Source of the DNA: an uncultured Cohaesibacter sp.
GTDB taxonomy: Bacteria > Pseudomonadota > Alphaproteobacteria > Rhizobiales > Cohaesibacteraceae
Direction: 5' to 3'
Assembly: GCF_963676275.1 (NCBI RefSeq)
Contig: NZ_OY781091.1
Span: forward strand, 372,001 to 436,000
DNA: 64,000 nt
Below are positions 16,948 through 25,540 of this stretch, in pieces (positions within the stretch are counted from its first letter, which is position 1; each line of letters opens with the position of its first letter). A program made the position numbers and the translations under genes. The notes beneath the pieces are model-generated. The model saw nothing but the letters and a program-made list of their open reading frames with translations. It had not been told where the DNA came from and ran no database searches.

Positions 16948-18510
16948 ATGATCCGCCATAGCCTGACCCAGTCTCTGACCCGGCTCCCAACTCTGTCTCT
17001 GACACTGTCTTTGGCCCTTTTGCCCCAGCTCTTTGCCCTGCCGGTTCTGGCCGGGCCGCTCGATGAGCCACATCTGGACATCATCCCCCGCACAGAGGCC
17101 GAGGCAGAACGGATAGCGCGTGTCACGGCTTTGCCGAGCCGGTTTGATGCGCCACAGCCTTTCGAGGCGAAATCCGCCGGAGCCGCGACCGTTCGGCTGC
17201 GCAAGGACAAGGATGCCTTCTCCGAACCCACTGCCAGCATGAGCTTTGAAAGCGAGCTGGATTTTGAGCTCGGTAAGGCGATGTTCGAAAAGCTCTGGGT
17301 GTCTTCCCCGTCTTCAACAAAAGCTTCCGATGGGTTGGGGCCACTTTACAACGCCCGATCCTGCATGCGCTGCCATGTCAGTGACGGTCGTGGCCATCCA
17401 CCAGAAGGTGAGGGGGATAGTGCCGTATCCATGTTCCTGCGTGTGGCGGTTCCCGATGCGAATGACCCTCTGATCGGCAAGATTGAAGGCTATCATGGTT
17501 CCATGCCGGACCCCGTTTATGGCGGGCAATTGCAGGATTTTGCTCTGGCCGGTTATCCGGCTGAATATCGCCTGCAAATCGACTATCAGGAGAGCACCAT
17601 TACGCTTGCCGGAGGCGAGGAGCTAAGTCTCAGAAAGCCAACTTACAAGGCTGCCGATCTGGCTTATGGCCCCTTGCATCCGGACGCCAGCCTCAGCCCG
17701 CGCATCGCGCCGCAAATGATCGGGCTTGGCCTGCTGGAAGCCATTCCCGCCAGTGATATTCTCGCCCATGCCGACCCGGAGGATACCAATGGCGACGGCA
17801 TATCGGGCAAGGCCAATATAGTCTGGTCGGAACGCTATCAGATGCCGATGCTTGGGCGCTTTGGCCTCAAGGCCGGTCGCCCAACTGTTGAAGAACAGTC
17901 TGCTGCGGCCTTCTTCCGCGATATCGGCATCTCCAATCCACTCTTCTCCGAGCCTTGGGGCGATTGCTCACCTGAACAGCGCGATTGCCGCACAGCTCCC
18001 CATGGGGACCGGGATGCAAGGGGCTTCGAGGTGGATGAAACCGGGCTTGATCTCGTTACCTTCTATTCCCGCCATCTCGGCGTGCCTGCCCGGCGCGATG
18101 TCGATGACCCCCCTGTTCTGCGTGGCAAGCAGCTGTTTCATGAGGTCGGTTGCGCCGGTTGCCATCGTCCCTCCTATGTGACCCATCGTCTCAAGGATCA
18201 GCCCGAATTGGGTTTCCAGCTCATATGGCCTTATACTGATCTTTTGTTGCACGACATGGGGGAGGGGCTCGCCGACGGCCAGCCTGAAGCCAGAGCGAAC
18301 GGGCAGGAATGGCGCACGCCTCCGCTCTGGGGCATCGGGCTTACCAGACAGGTATCCGGCCACAGCTTCTTTCTGCATGATGGCCGTGCCCGTTCCCTGC
18401 TCGAAGCCGTGCTCTGGCATGGAGGCGAGGCCGAGAGGCAGAAAGAAGCCGTCATCGCCATGCAGCCCGAAGACCGCAAAGCCCTGATCAAATTTCTGGA
18501 GAGCTTGTGA
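16948..18510 (+). CDS. Periplasmic di-heme oxidoreductase-like protein (DUF1111 family)
   Basis: A 520-residue exported c-type cytochrome with two CxxCH heme-binding motifs, CMRCH at about residue 139 and CAGCH at about residue 402, as in the di-heme peroxidase-like family once called thiol oxidoreductase. A Leu-rich signal peptide covers the first 35 residues. The C-terminal part has the family's PLWGIGLTRQVSGHSFFLHD with candidate axial His. ATG 16948 has AAGG upstream; two further upstream starts are possible. The gene lies between two imelysin genes, a known arrangement. I infer that it changes the redox state of iron or a ligand in the periplasm. Confidence 0.87.
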   Translation: MIRHSLTQSLTRLPTLSLTLSLALLPQLFALPVLAGPLDEPHLDIIPRTEAEAERIARVTALPSRFDAPQPFEAKSAGAATVRLRKDKDAFSEPTASMSFESELDFELGKAMFEKLWVSSPSSTKASDGLGPLYNARSCMRCHVSDGRGHPPEGEGDSAVSMFLRVAVPDANDPLIGKIEGYHGSMPDPVYGGQLQDFALAGYPAEYRLQIDYQESTITLAGGEELSLRKPTYKAADLAYGPLHPDASLSPRIAPQMIGLGLLEAIPASDILAHADPEDTNGDGISGKANIVWSERYQMPMLGRFGLKAGRPTVEEQSAAAFFRDIGISNPLFSEPWGDCSPEQRDCRTAPHGDRDARGFEVDETGLDLVTFYSRHLGVPARRDVDDPPVLRGKQLFHEVGCAGCHRPSYVTHRLKDQPELGFQLIWPYTDLLLHDMGEGLADGQPEARANGQEWRTPPLWGIGLTRQVSGHSFFLHDGRARSLLEAVLWHGGEAERQKEAVIAMQPEDRKALIKFLESL

Positions 18511-18512
18511 CC

Positions 18513-19532
18513 ATGTGGAAATATTGCCTGATTTTATTCGGCCTCTTTTGCAGCCTGCTGTCGGCTCCTGCTCCGACCATCGCGGATGATGCCGACCTCT
18601 CGCGCCTTGTGCCGGATATCATTCACCAGCATGTCATGCCCGGCTATCAACGTCTCGCGGAGGATAGCGCAGCGCTCTCCGCTGTCATCAAGGCCAACTG
18701 TCCGGATAATCTGTCAGCCATCAAGGAGGCCTATAACAAGGCTTTTGATGCATGGATGCTGGTCAGCCATTTGCGCTTTGGCCCCTCCGAGAAGAATGAC
18801 CGCGCCTTTGCGCTGGCCTTCTGGCCCGATACGCGGGGCTTCACGCCCAAGACCCTTGCCAGCCTGCTCAGGGCCAATGATCCGGTCATCCATGACGGGC
18901 AAAAATTCAAGGCCGTATCCATTGCGGCGCGGGGCTTCTATCCGATGGAATTCCTGCTTTACGACAAGCAATTCACCAACAGGCCCGATCCGAACCGCTG
19001 CGCCCTGATGGATGTCATGGCAACCGATATCGCCGACAATGCCACAGCCATTCTGAAAGATTGGCAGGATGGTTATGCCGAGTTGATGATCAAGGCCGAC
19101 AATGACATCTATCGCGGCCCTGACGAGGCGGTACGCCAACTCTATACTGCGCTGACGACGGGGCTGCAATTCACCGCCCAGACCCGCCTTGGCCGCCCGA
19201 TGGGCAGCTTTGCCAAGCCGCGCCCCAGCCGCGCCGAGGCCAGACGGTCAGGCCGTTCCCTGCGCCATGTGCAGCTTTCCCTTGCGGCCAACCGGCAATT
19301 GGCCAGCCTGCTTTCCGGTGGCGATGAGGATATCGACATGGGATTTGAACGGGCCATCCGCATTGCCGAAGAGCTGGATGATCCCGCCTTCGCCGCAGTG
19401 GGGACGGTGCAGGGGCGCATTCGCGCCGAAGCCCTGCAGGGGGCGATAACATTCACCAATGATCTGCTGGCAGAATATCTGGCACCAAGGCTGGGCATTT
19501 CTGCCGGTTTCAACGCTCTGGATGGAGACTGA
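18513..19532 (+). CDS. Second imelysin family protein
   Basis: A 339-residue exported protein with a 25-residue signal peptide (ILFGLFCSLLSAPAPTIA). It is shorter than the first imelysin. In the position of the GxHxxE motif it has GFYPMEFLLYD (about residues 140-150), so the motif His is replaced by Tyr while the Glu is kept. It begins three bases after the stop of the di-heme protein, with GGAG from that gene's end as ribosome site; a GTG at 18507 would overlap the stop. Two imelysins around a di-heme protein suggest a complex of unlike subunits. Confidence 0.83.
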   Translation: MWKYCLILFGLFCSLLSAPAPTIADDADLSRLVPDIIHQHVMPGYQRLAEDSAALSAVIKANCPDNLSAIKEAYNKAFDAWMLVSHLRFGPSEKNDRAFALAFWPDTRGFTPKTLASLLRANDPVIHDGQKFKAVSIAARGFYPMEFLLYDKQFTNRPDPNRCALMDVMATDIADNATAILKDWQDGYAELMIKADNDIYRGPDEAVRQLYTALTTGLQFTAQTRLGRPMGSFAKPRPSRAEARRSGRSLRHVQLSLAANRQLASLLSGGDEDIDMGFERAIRIAEELDDPAFAAVGTVQGRIRAEALQGAITFTNDLLAEYLAPRLGISAGFNALDGD

Positions 19533-19533
19533 A

Positions 19534-20625
19534 ATGCCTGATCGCCGCTCCTTTCTTACCGGCCTGTTCGCTCTTGGTCTCTGTCCTTCGGTGACATGGG
19601 CCGATGCTGGCAGCCCTGCCTTCCTGTCTGCGGCCCGCAAGAGCGATGGCTCTTACGCGCTGTTTGGTCTTTCCGAGCAGGGGCGCACGATATTCGAAAT
19701 TGCCCTGCCCGGGCGCGGCCATGCCGCCGCTGCCCATCCGCGTCGCCCCGAGGCCGTGGCCTTCGCGCGCCGTCCGGGCAATTTTGCCTTGGCGCTCGAC
19801 TGCCGCAACGGAGAAACCATGGCGGTGCTTCATTGTCCTCAAGGGAGACATTTTCAGGGCCATGGTGCCTATTCAGAAGATGGCAACCGGCTCTATACCG
19901 CCGAGAATGACTATGATCATGCCAGCGGTGTCATCGGCATCTGGAATGCCGCTGATGGCTATCGGCGCGTCGGGGAATTTGCCTCCCACGGTGTCGGCCC
20001 CCATGATCTCAAGCTGATGCCCGACAGGCAGCATTTCGTCATTGCCAATGGCGGCATCGAGACCCACCCGGACAGTGGCCGTGAAAAACTCAATATCCCC
20101 ACCATGAAGCCCAATCTGGCCTATGTCACTCTCGATGGCGATCTGGTGGAAATGGTCGAGCTGCCCCAAGCCATGCATAAAAGCTCCATCCGCCACCTGA
20201 GCCTTGGCGAAGACGGAACCGTCGCCTTTGCCATGCAGTGGCAGGGGGATGTCAACAATGCCCCCGCCATGCTGGGATTGCACAAGCGCGGCGAGGAACC
20301 GCGCCTTCTGCAAGCGCCGGAGGAAGAGCAGCACCTCATTCAGGGCTATATCGGCAGCGTTGCGCTCGATATGGAAAAGAAACTGCTGGCGGCCTCCTCG
20401 CCGCGTGGTGGCGTCGTGCATCAGTTCGACACCGACAGCGGCGAATTTCTGGGTGCCATACAGGAGGAAGATGTCTGCGGCCTTGCCATCCGCAATCACA
20501 AGATGGTGCGCACCAGCGGCATGGGCATTGTCTGTCTGTCCGAAGAGATGGCTGGCACCCAGATGGACAGGACGCGCGTCACCCACACATATCAGTGGGA
20601 CAATCACCTCGTGCCGATTGGCTAG
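19534..20625 (+). CDS. DUF1513 family protein, Tat-exported beta-propeller-like
   Basis: A 363-residue protein that begins with a twin-arginine signal (DRRSFLTGLFALGL), so it is probably exported folded, perhaps with a cofactor. The rest fits DUF1513, a repeat family that looks like a seven-bladed propeller (HGAYSEDGNRLYTAENDYD, GVGPHDLKLMPDRQHFVIAN, IRHLSLGEDGT). The ATG lies one base after the stop of the second imelysin, with GGAG upstream. It closes the imelysin operon, which ends in a strong terminator. Its biochemical role is not known; the context points to iron. Confidence 0.85.
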   Translation: MPDRRSFLTGLFALGLCPSVTWADAGSPAFLSAARKSDGSYALFGLSEQGRTIFEIALPGRGHAAAAHPRRPEAVAFARRPGNFALALDCRNGETMAVLHCPQGRHFQGHGAYSEDGNRLYTAENDYDHASGVIGIWNAADGYRRVGEFASHGVGPHDLKLMPDRQHFVIANGGIETHPDSGREKLNIPTMKPNLAYVTLDGDLVEMVELPQAMHKSSIRHLSLGEDGTVAFAMQWQGDVNNAPAMLGLHKRGEEPRLLQAPEEEQHLIQGYIGSVALDMEKKLLAASSPRGGVVHQFDTDSGEFLGAIQEEDVCGLAIRNHKMVRTSGMGIVCLSEEMAGTQMDRTRVTHTYQWDNHLVPIG

Positions 20626-20652
20626 AGCTTTCTCTAGAGCATCAAATAATGA

Positions 20653-20680
20653 AAAAGGCGGCTCTCCGAGGCCGCCTTTT
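20653..20680. terminator. Bidirectional terminator between the imelysin and cyd operons
   Basis: A perfect 10-bp stem AAAAGGCGGC / GCCGCCTTTT with an 8-base loop. T runs follow on both strands, so it serves DUF1513 (+) and cydC (-), which converge here. Confidence 0.9.
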
Positions 20681-20706
20681 GCCATTTTTGAACGCTTGCC
20701 AAGCCA

Positions 20707-22371
20707 TCAGTGGCTGTCAGATAGCTCAAGGCGCTTGTCCATGCGCTCAAGGGCGGCGCTGTTATGGGTGATCAGCAGGATCGAACGCCCTGTTTCCTCA
20801 TCGAGAATCCGGTTGAGAATGTCCCGCTCCATCTGCGGGTCAAGCCCTTCGCCCGGTTCATCAAGCACCAGAATAGGGGCAGGAGAAAGCAGCGCTCGCG
20901 CAATCGAGAGCCGTCTGATCTGCCCGCCTGACAGGGTGCCTCCGGCTTCGCCGACAAAGGTCTCGATGCCTTCCGGCTCGGAAGAAACAAAATCGGACAG
21001 CTGCACCTGATCCAGCACCTTTTGAAGCATCGCCTCTGTGGCGTCCGGATTGGCCACCAATAGATTGCCCTTGAGGGTGGAATTGAACAGATGCGGCTTT
21101 TGCGGAGCTACGGCAAAATGGCTCCTCAGGCTTTCAGCTGTGAAGCGGCTGTGCGGCTGACCGTCAATCAGGATCTCTCCACCCGTCAGTGGCCAGAAGC
21201 CGACAAGGGCATTGATGATGCTCGACTTTCCAACGCCCGAAGGCCCGATAATCGCCACCCGCTCGCCCGGCTCTACAACAAGGGAAATATGATCAAAGGC
21301 GCTCTTGCCGCCATCCTCATAGGCAAGGCTGACATCTTTGAGGGCAAGCGTCGGGGTAACAGATGGTTTGCCATCGATGGCGTCCTGTCCTCGTGCTGAT
21401 ACGCCTTTGGGGGACTGATCCGTCAGGCCAAACAGGCGCTTGGCGGCAACCTGAGTCTCGATAAAGGCGCGAATGGCCACCGGCAGCGGCACGATAACCT
21501 CGAAACTTGCCATGGCAAACAGCATCAGCATGGGAAGGATCGGACCTTCAAATGTGCCGTCGCTCACCTTCGGGATGATGAACCAGAGCGCCGCAAACAT
21601 CGCAAGACTGGCGGCAAGGGTAAGGGCGCTTTGCGATGCGGCCTGCAATTTGGCCAGCCGCAATTGGCTTGAGCAGAGGCGGCCGGATTGTTCATCGATC
21701 AGCTTGCGATAATCCTCCTCGCGGCCATAGACCAGCATTTCGCGCAGGGCCTGTTGCCCTTCGACCAGTGAGGCCCGCATATCAGCGGCCTCCAAAACCT
21801 GCTTGCTGGCCGCTTCCCGACCGAAATGATGGATCAGCCATGGCGTCAGAATGCCGCCGAGAAAATAGAAGATGATCAGTGCAACGGCCAGCCCGGTCGA
21901 GAAGTAGCCTGCAAAGATGCAGAAGATCGGCACGGCAATGATGGCCACAAGGGCGGGCACCAAAACGCGCAGGTAGAAATTCTCCAGCGTGGTGATATCT
22001 GCCCCGATGCGCGAGAAGATATCACCGCTCTTCATGCCTTGCAGCCCCGCCGGAGCCAGCGGCTCCATGCGATCATAGAACCAGCGCCTGAGTTCGGCCA
22101 CCAGTCTCAGGGTTGCTTCATGGGTGACCAGCCGTTCCGCATAGCGCCCCACCGTGCGGGTGATCGCCATGGCGCGAATGATTGCAGCAGGGGTGAAGTA
22201 ATTCATCGTGACACCGGCCAGACCCGCCAGCGCCATGGCTGCAATGAACCAGCCGGAAATCGCCATCAGCGTCACGTTGGCCAGCGCCGTGATCAGCGAG
22301 AGAAACACGCCAAGGGCAATCCAGCCGGTCCAAGGGCGCATCAGCCCGAGCAATTTTCTCATCTCAGCCAT
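20707..22371 (-). CDS. cydC: Thiol (cysteine/glutathione) exporter subunit CydC
   Basis: A 554-residue half-transporter with an N-terminal six-helix membrane domain and a C-terminal ATPase. Walker A is GPSGVGKSS, the signature TLSGGQIRRLS and Walker B PILVLDEP. With CydD it exports cysteine and glutathione to the periplasm, needed for assembly of cytochrome bd. I start at ATG 22371, which has GGAGG 7 bases upstream and overlaps the end of cydD by 8 bases, so the two are translationally coupled. Last gene of the cyd operon. Confidence 0.94.
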   Translation of the reverse strand: MAEMRKLLGLMRPWTGWIALGVFLSLITALANVTLMAISGWFIAAMALAGLAGVTMNYFTPAAIIRAMAITRTVGRYAERLVTHEATLRLVAELRRWFYDRMEPLAPAGLQGMKSGDIFSRIGADITTLENFYLRVLVPALVAIIAVPIFCIFAGYFSTGLAVALIIFYFLGGILTPWLIHHFGREAASKQVLEAADMRASLVEGQQALREMLVYGREEDYRKLIDEQSGRLCSSQLRLAKLQAASQSALTLAASLAMFAALWFIIPKVSDGTFEGPILPMLMLFAMASFEVIVPLPVAIRAFIETQVAAKRLFGLTDQSPKGVSARGQDAIDGKPSVTPTLALKDVSLAYEDGGKSAFDHISLVVEPGERVAIIGPSGVGKSSIINALVGFWPLTGGEILIDGQPHSRFTAESLRSHFAVAPQKPHLFNSTLKGNLLVANPDATEAMLQKVLDQVQLSDFVSSEPEGIETFVGEAGGTLSGGQIRRLSIARALLSPAPILVLDEPGEGLDPQMERDILNRILDEETGRSILLITHNSAALERMDKRLELSDSH

Positions 22372-24136
22372 TGCGCGCCTCCATCGATGTTCCGTCAAAG
22401 CCGGAGCGAACCAGCGCGGCATAAGCGCCGTCCCTGTCCATCAGTTCCCTGTGGCTGCCTGTTTCCAGAAGCTTGCCCTTCTCCAGCACAAGGATAGTGT
22501 CCGCCTCCTCGATCGTGTGCAGGCGATGGGCGATGGTGATGCAGCTTGCCTGCTGTTCAAGGGCATGCAGCGCATCTTGCACTTTCGCTTCATTCTCCCG
22601 GTCCAGATGGGCTGAGGGCTCGTCAAGCAGCACCAGAGGCGCTCCCCGGATGAGCGCGCGGGCAATGGCGATCCGCTGGATCTGGCCGCCTGAAAGGCCC
22701 GCACCCTTTTCATTGAGCTGATGCTGATAGCCATCTTCCAGCGCCATGATGAAATCATGGGCCTGCGCCTGCCTCGCCGCAGCTTCCACTTTCTCCTGCG
22801 AGGCATCCGGCAGGCCATAGCGAATGGCGTCAAGGATGGAGCCTGAAAACAGTGTCGGTTTCTGCGGTACATAGGCCAGCTGCTCACGCCATGCATCAAG
22901 TGGCAGGCCTGCCAGATCGTGGCCATTGATCAGTATCTGGCCTTCACTGGGCCGGGCAAGGCCCAGAATGAGATCGATGATGGTGCTTTTGCCAGACCCG
23001 GAAGGCCCAACCAGCGCCAGACTCTGGCCAGCATCCAGCTTGAAGGAAATGTCTTCCAGCGCCCGCGTTCCATCTGGATAGGCAAAACCAACCGCGCGGA
23101 ATTCAACCGAAATACCGCTTTGCATGTCGGGCTGGGTTTCTCCGCGCGCGCCCTTTTGAGCTTCGCTATCATCCATTTCCATGATCGAGACCATTGCTTC
23201 GGCCGCGCCAACCGCTTCCATGCGGGCGTGATAATGGGTGCCCATATTGCGCAGCGGCAGATAGAAATCCGGCGCCAGCAGCAGCACATAGAAGCCGTCA
23301 AAAAAGGTCATGTCGCCATAGAGCAGGCGAAAACCGATCAGCACGGCGATAATGGCAATCGAGACGGTGGCGAAAAATTCCAGCACCAGCGAGGAAAGGA
23401 AGGCCACGCGCAACACACTCATCGTGGTGCGGCGATAGCTCTCGGCCATGCGCGAAACTGTCTCAGCTTCCCTCCGCGAGGCATTGAAAAGTTTGAGGGT
23501 CGTCAGCCCCTGTATCATGTCAAGGAAATGAGCCGAGAGACGGGCCAGCTTGCGCCATTGCTTCTGATTGAGCTTTTCGGTGCCCTTGCCGATCAGAATC
23601 ATGAAAACGGGAATGAGCGGCGCAGTGACCACCATCACCACCGCCGACAGCCAGTCGCGGCTCAATGTGACCGCCAGAATGGCAAAGGGCAGCAGCACCG
23701 TCATCACCATGGCGGGCATATAGCGGGCAAAATAGCCTTCCAGCGCCTCGATGCCCTCGGTCAGCATGGTGACCTGATCGCCCACGGCATTCTCGCTGCC
23801 GCGCTCAAGGATCGGTCCCTTGGCGATGAGGCGGCGTAGCAGATCTCCACGCACGGCATGTTTGAGGTCGATGGCAGCTTTCAGCGCCAGACGCTCGGAA
23901 AAATAGGAAAGAATGGCCCTTAGAAAAAACAGGATGACCAGCGGCGGCAACAGGAACAGAAGGTCTGTGAGGGATGCCTTGTGGGTCAGAACCGAATCCA
24001 CACAGAAGGCCAGAATGCCCATCTGGATGATAAGAACAATGCCTGCTCCAAAGGAAAGAACGATGGAGAGATTGAGTGGACGCCGGGCTCTGGATGATTG
24101 GGATTTGAGAAAGGCGGATATATGTTTTGTGGACAT
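22364..24136 (-). CDS. cydD: Thiol (cysteine/glutathione) exporter subunit CydD
   Basis: A 590-residue half-transporter, partner of CydC. The membrane domain covers about residues 20-330. The ATPase domain has Walker A GPSGSGKST, the signature GLSGGQIQRIA and Walker B PLVLLDEPSAHLD. The ATG has AGGGA at a good distance. In many bacteria cydDC precede cydAB; here cydDC follow cydABX on the same strand, with 94 bases and one strong hairpin between cydX and cydD. Confidence 0.94.
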   Translation of the reverse strand: MSTKHISAFLKSQSSRARRPLNLSIVLSFGAGIVLIIQMGILAFCVDSVLTHKASLTDLLFLLPPLVILFFLRAILSYFSERLALKAAIDLKHAVRGDLLRRLIAKGPILERGSENAVGDQVTMLTEGIEALEGYFARYMPAMVMTVLLPFAILAVTLSRDWLSAVVMVVTAPLIPVFMILIGKGTEKLNQKQWRKLARLSAHFLDMIQGLTTLKLFNASRREAETVSRMAESYRRTTMSVLRVAFLSSLVLEFFATVSIAIIAVLIGFRLLYGDMTFFDGFYVLLLAPDFYLPLRNMGTHYHARMEAVGAAEAMVSIMEMDDSEAQKGARGETQPDMQSGISVEFRAVGFAYPDGTRALEDISFKLDAGQSLALVGPSGSGKSTIIDLILGLARPSEGQILINGHDLAGLPLDAWREQLAYVPQKPTLFSGSILDAIRYGLPDASQEKVEAAARQAQAHDFIMALEDGYQHQLNEKGAGLSGGQIQRIAIARALIRGAPLVLLDEPSAHLDRENEAKVQDALHALEQQASCITIAHRLHTIEEADTILVLEKGKLLETGSHRELMDRDGAYAALVRSGFDGTSMEARNG

Positions 24137-24177
24137 AGAGGTCCCTGCTCGTTCGGCCTTTACCGGCCCTCAAATGA

Positions 24178-24201
24178 CATGACCGGGCGGACCCGGTCAT
24201 G
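24178..24201 (-). other. Intercistronic hairpin between cydX and cydD
   Basis: A 10-bp perfect inverted repeat CATGACCGGG / CCCGGTCATG with a 4-base loop. No T run follows, so it is more likely an mRNA-stabilising or partly attenuating hairpin that sets cydDC expression relative to cydABX. Confidence 0.6.
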
Positions 24202-24230
24202 AAAGATTTATAATGTTTGAAAGGAGCTAA

Positions 24231-24338
24231 TCAAGTATCCTTTTCGTCATAATTATCCTGAGCTTCATACCACATGACATTGATCACGCCGATGGAAAGG
24301 GCGGCGGTCAATCCAAGGATCCAAGCAAAATACCACAT
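24231..24338 (-). CDS. cydX: Cytochrome bd oxidase small subunit CydX
   Basis: A 35-residue single-helix protein that stabilises the heme site of cytochrome bd. The translation begins MWYFAWILGLTAALSIGVIN, the classic CydX sequence (MWYFxWILG), and ends in an acidic tail NYDEKDT. GGAAAGGAAA lies just upstream of the ATG, and the gene starts 22 bases after cydB, which is its usual place. It is too short for ordinary gene callers. Confidence 0.95.
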   Translation of the reverse strand: MWYFAWILGLTAALSIGVINVMWYEAQDNYDEKDT

Positions 24339-24360
24339 AGTCAGATTTCCTTTCCGGTGA

Positions 24361-25518
24361 TCAATAAGCCGAATGGCTGCGGGCTTCGATTTCGTCCATC
24401 GTGACACGACCCCACATGCGCCAGTAGCACCAGATGGTATAGGCCAGCACGATCGGCACGAAGATTACGGCAGTCCAGAACATGACCGTCAGGGTCAGGT
24501 GACTGGAGGTCGCATCCCAGACCGTCAGCGAGGATCTCGGGTCGGTGGTGGAAGGCATGATGAACGGGAACATGGAAAGCCCCGCAGTGGCGATGATGCC
24601 GGTCATGCCCAGAGCGCTGAACAGGAAGGCAAAGCCACCCTTGCCCGCCTTGCTCATCAAAGCCATCAGCAGCGGGCAGAGAATGCCGATTGCCGGAGCC
24701 AGCATCGCAATCGGATAATTGCCATAGATGTTGAACAGCGCACCGGCTTCGCGGGCCACTTCCTTGGCCAGCGGGTTCGGCATGGCGTCATAAGCAGGCT
24801 GGCTGACAATAACGAACCAGTTGAAGTTGCCGACCCAGATCCACAGCCCGGCAAGGGCAAACAGCACCGCCGTTGCCACGCCTGCATAGAAGCCGACCTG
24901 ACGGGCCCGTGCCGCGACCACTTCATCGGCCCGCATCTGCAACCAGGTGCTGCCATGTCCGGCAAGCATGGCGACGGAAACGAGACCGGCCAGAATGGCA
25001 AAGGGGTTGAGCAATGGCAGCAGCGCCCAGAGGAATTTGGCGTCATAGGTCACGCGCAGAAATTCGTCCAGATGGAACGGCACGCCCTGCAACAGGTTGC
25101 CAAAGGCAACGCCGAAGATCAGCGAGGGGATGAAGCCACCGGCAAACAGCCCCCAGTCCCAAGCATTGCGCCAGCCCTGATTTTCGATCTTTGAGCGATA
25201 GTCAAAGCCGACAGGGCGGAAGAACAGGGCAAACAGCACCAGCAGCATGGCCAGATAGAAGCCGGAGAAGGCGGCCGCATAGACTGCAGGCCATGCAGCG
25301 AAGATGGCACCACCGGCGGTGATGAACCAGACCTGGTTGCCGTCCCAGTGCGGGCCGACAGTATTGATGATGATGCGGCGTTCATTGTCATTTTTGCCAA
25401 GGAAAGGCAACAGGGTGCCAACGCCCATATCCATGCCATCTGTGATGGCGAAGCCGATCAGCAGAACGCCCACGAGCGCCCACCAGGCAAATTTCAGGAT
25501 TTCATAATCGATAATCAT
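24361..25518 (-). CDS. cydB: Cytochrome bd ubiquinol oxidase subunit II
   Basis: A 385-residue inner-membrane subunit with about nine helices. It begins with a helix containing the family sequence WALVGVLLIGFAITDGMDMGVG, whose Asp residues line the proton path, and later has FDYRSKIENQGWRNAWDWGLF. With CydA it forms the high-affinity oxidase that reduces oxygen to water using ubiquinol. It starts 22 bases after cydA in the same operon. Confidence 0.96.
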   Translation of the reverse strand: MIIDYEILKFAWWALVGVLLIGFAITDGMDMGVGTLLPFLGKNDNERRIIINTVGPHWDGNQVWFITAGGAIFAAWPAVYAAAFSGFYLAMLLVLFALFFRPVGFDYRSKIENQGWRNAWDWGLFAGGFIPSLIFGVAFGNLLQGVPFHLDEFLRVTYDAKFLWALLPLLNPFAILAGLVSVAMLAGHGSTWLQMRADEVVAARARQVGFYAGVATAVLFALAGLWIWVGNFNWFVIVSQPAYDAMPNPLAKEVAREAGALFNIYGNYPIAMLAPAIGILCPLLMALMSKAGKGGFAFLFSALGMTGIIATAGLSMFPFIMPSTTDPRSSLTVWDATSSHLTLTVMFWTAVIFVPIVLAYTIWCYWRMWGRVTMDEIEARSHSAY

Positions 25519-25540
25519 CGCTTTTTCCTATCAGTGGGTC

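Noticed and set aside
15787-17073. A 428-codon minus-strand frame across the imelysin and di-heme genes
   Set aside because: It is a mirror of two well-supported coding regions and spans their junction.
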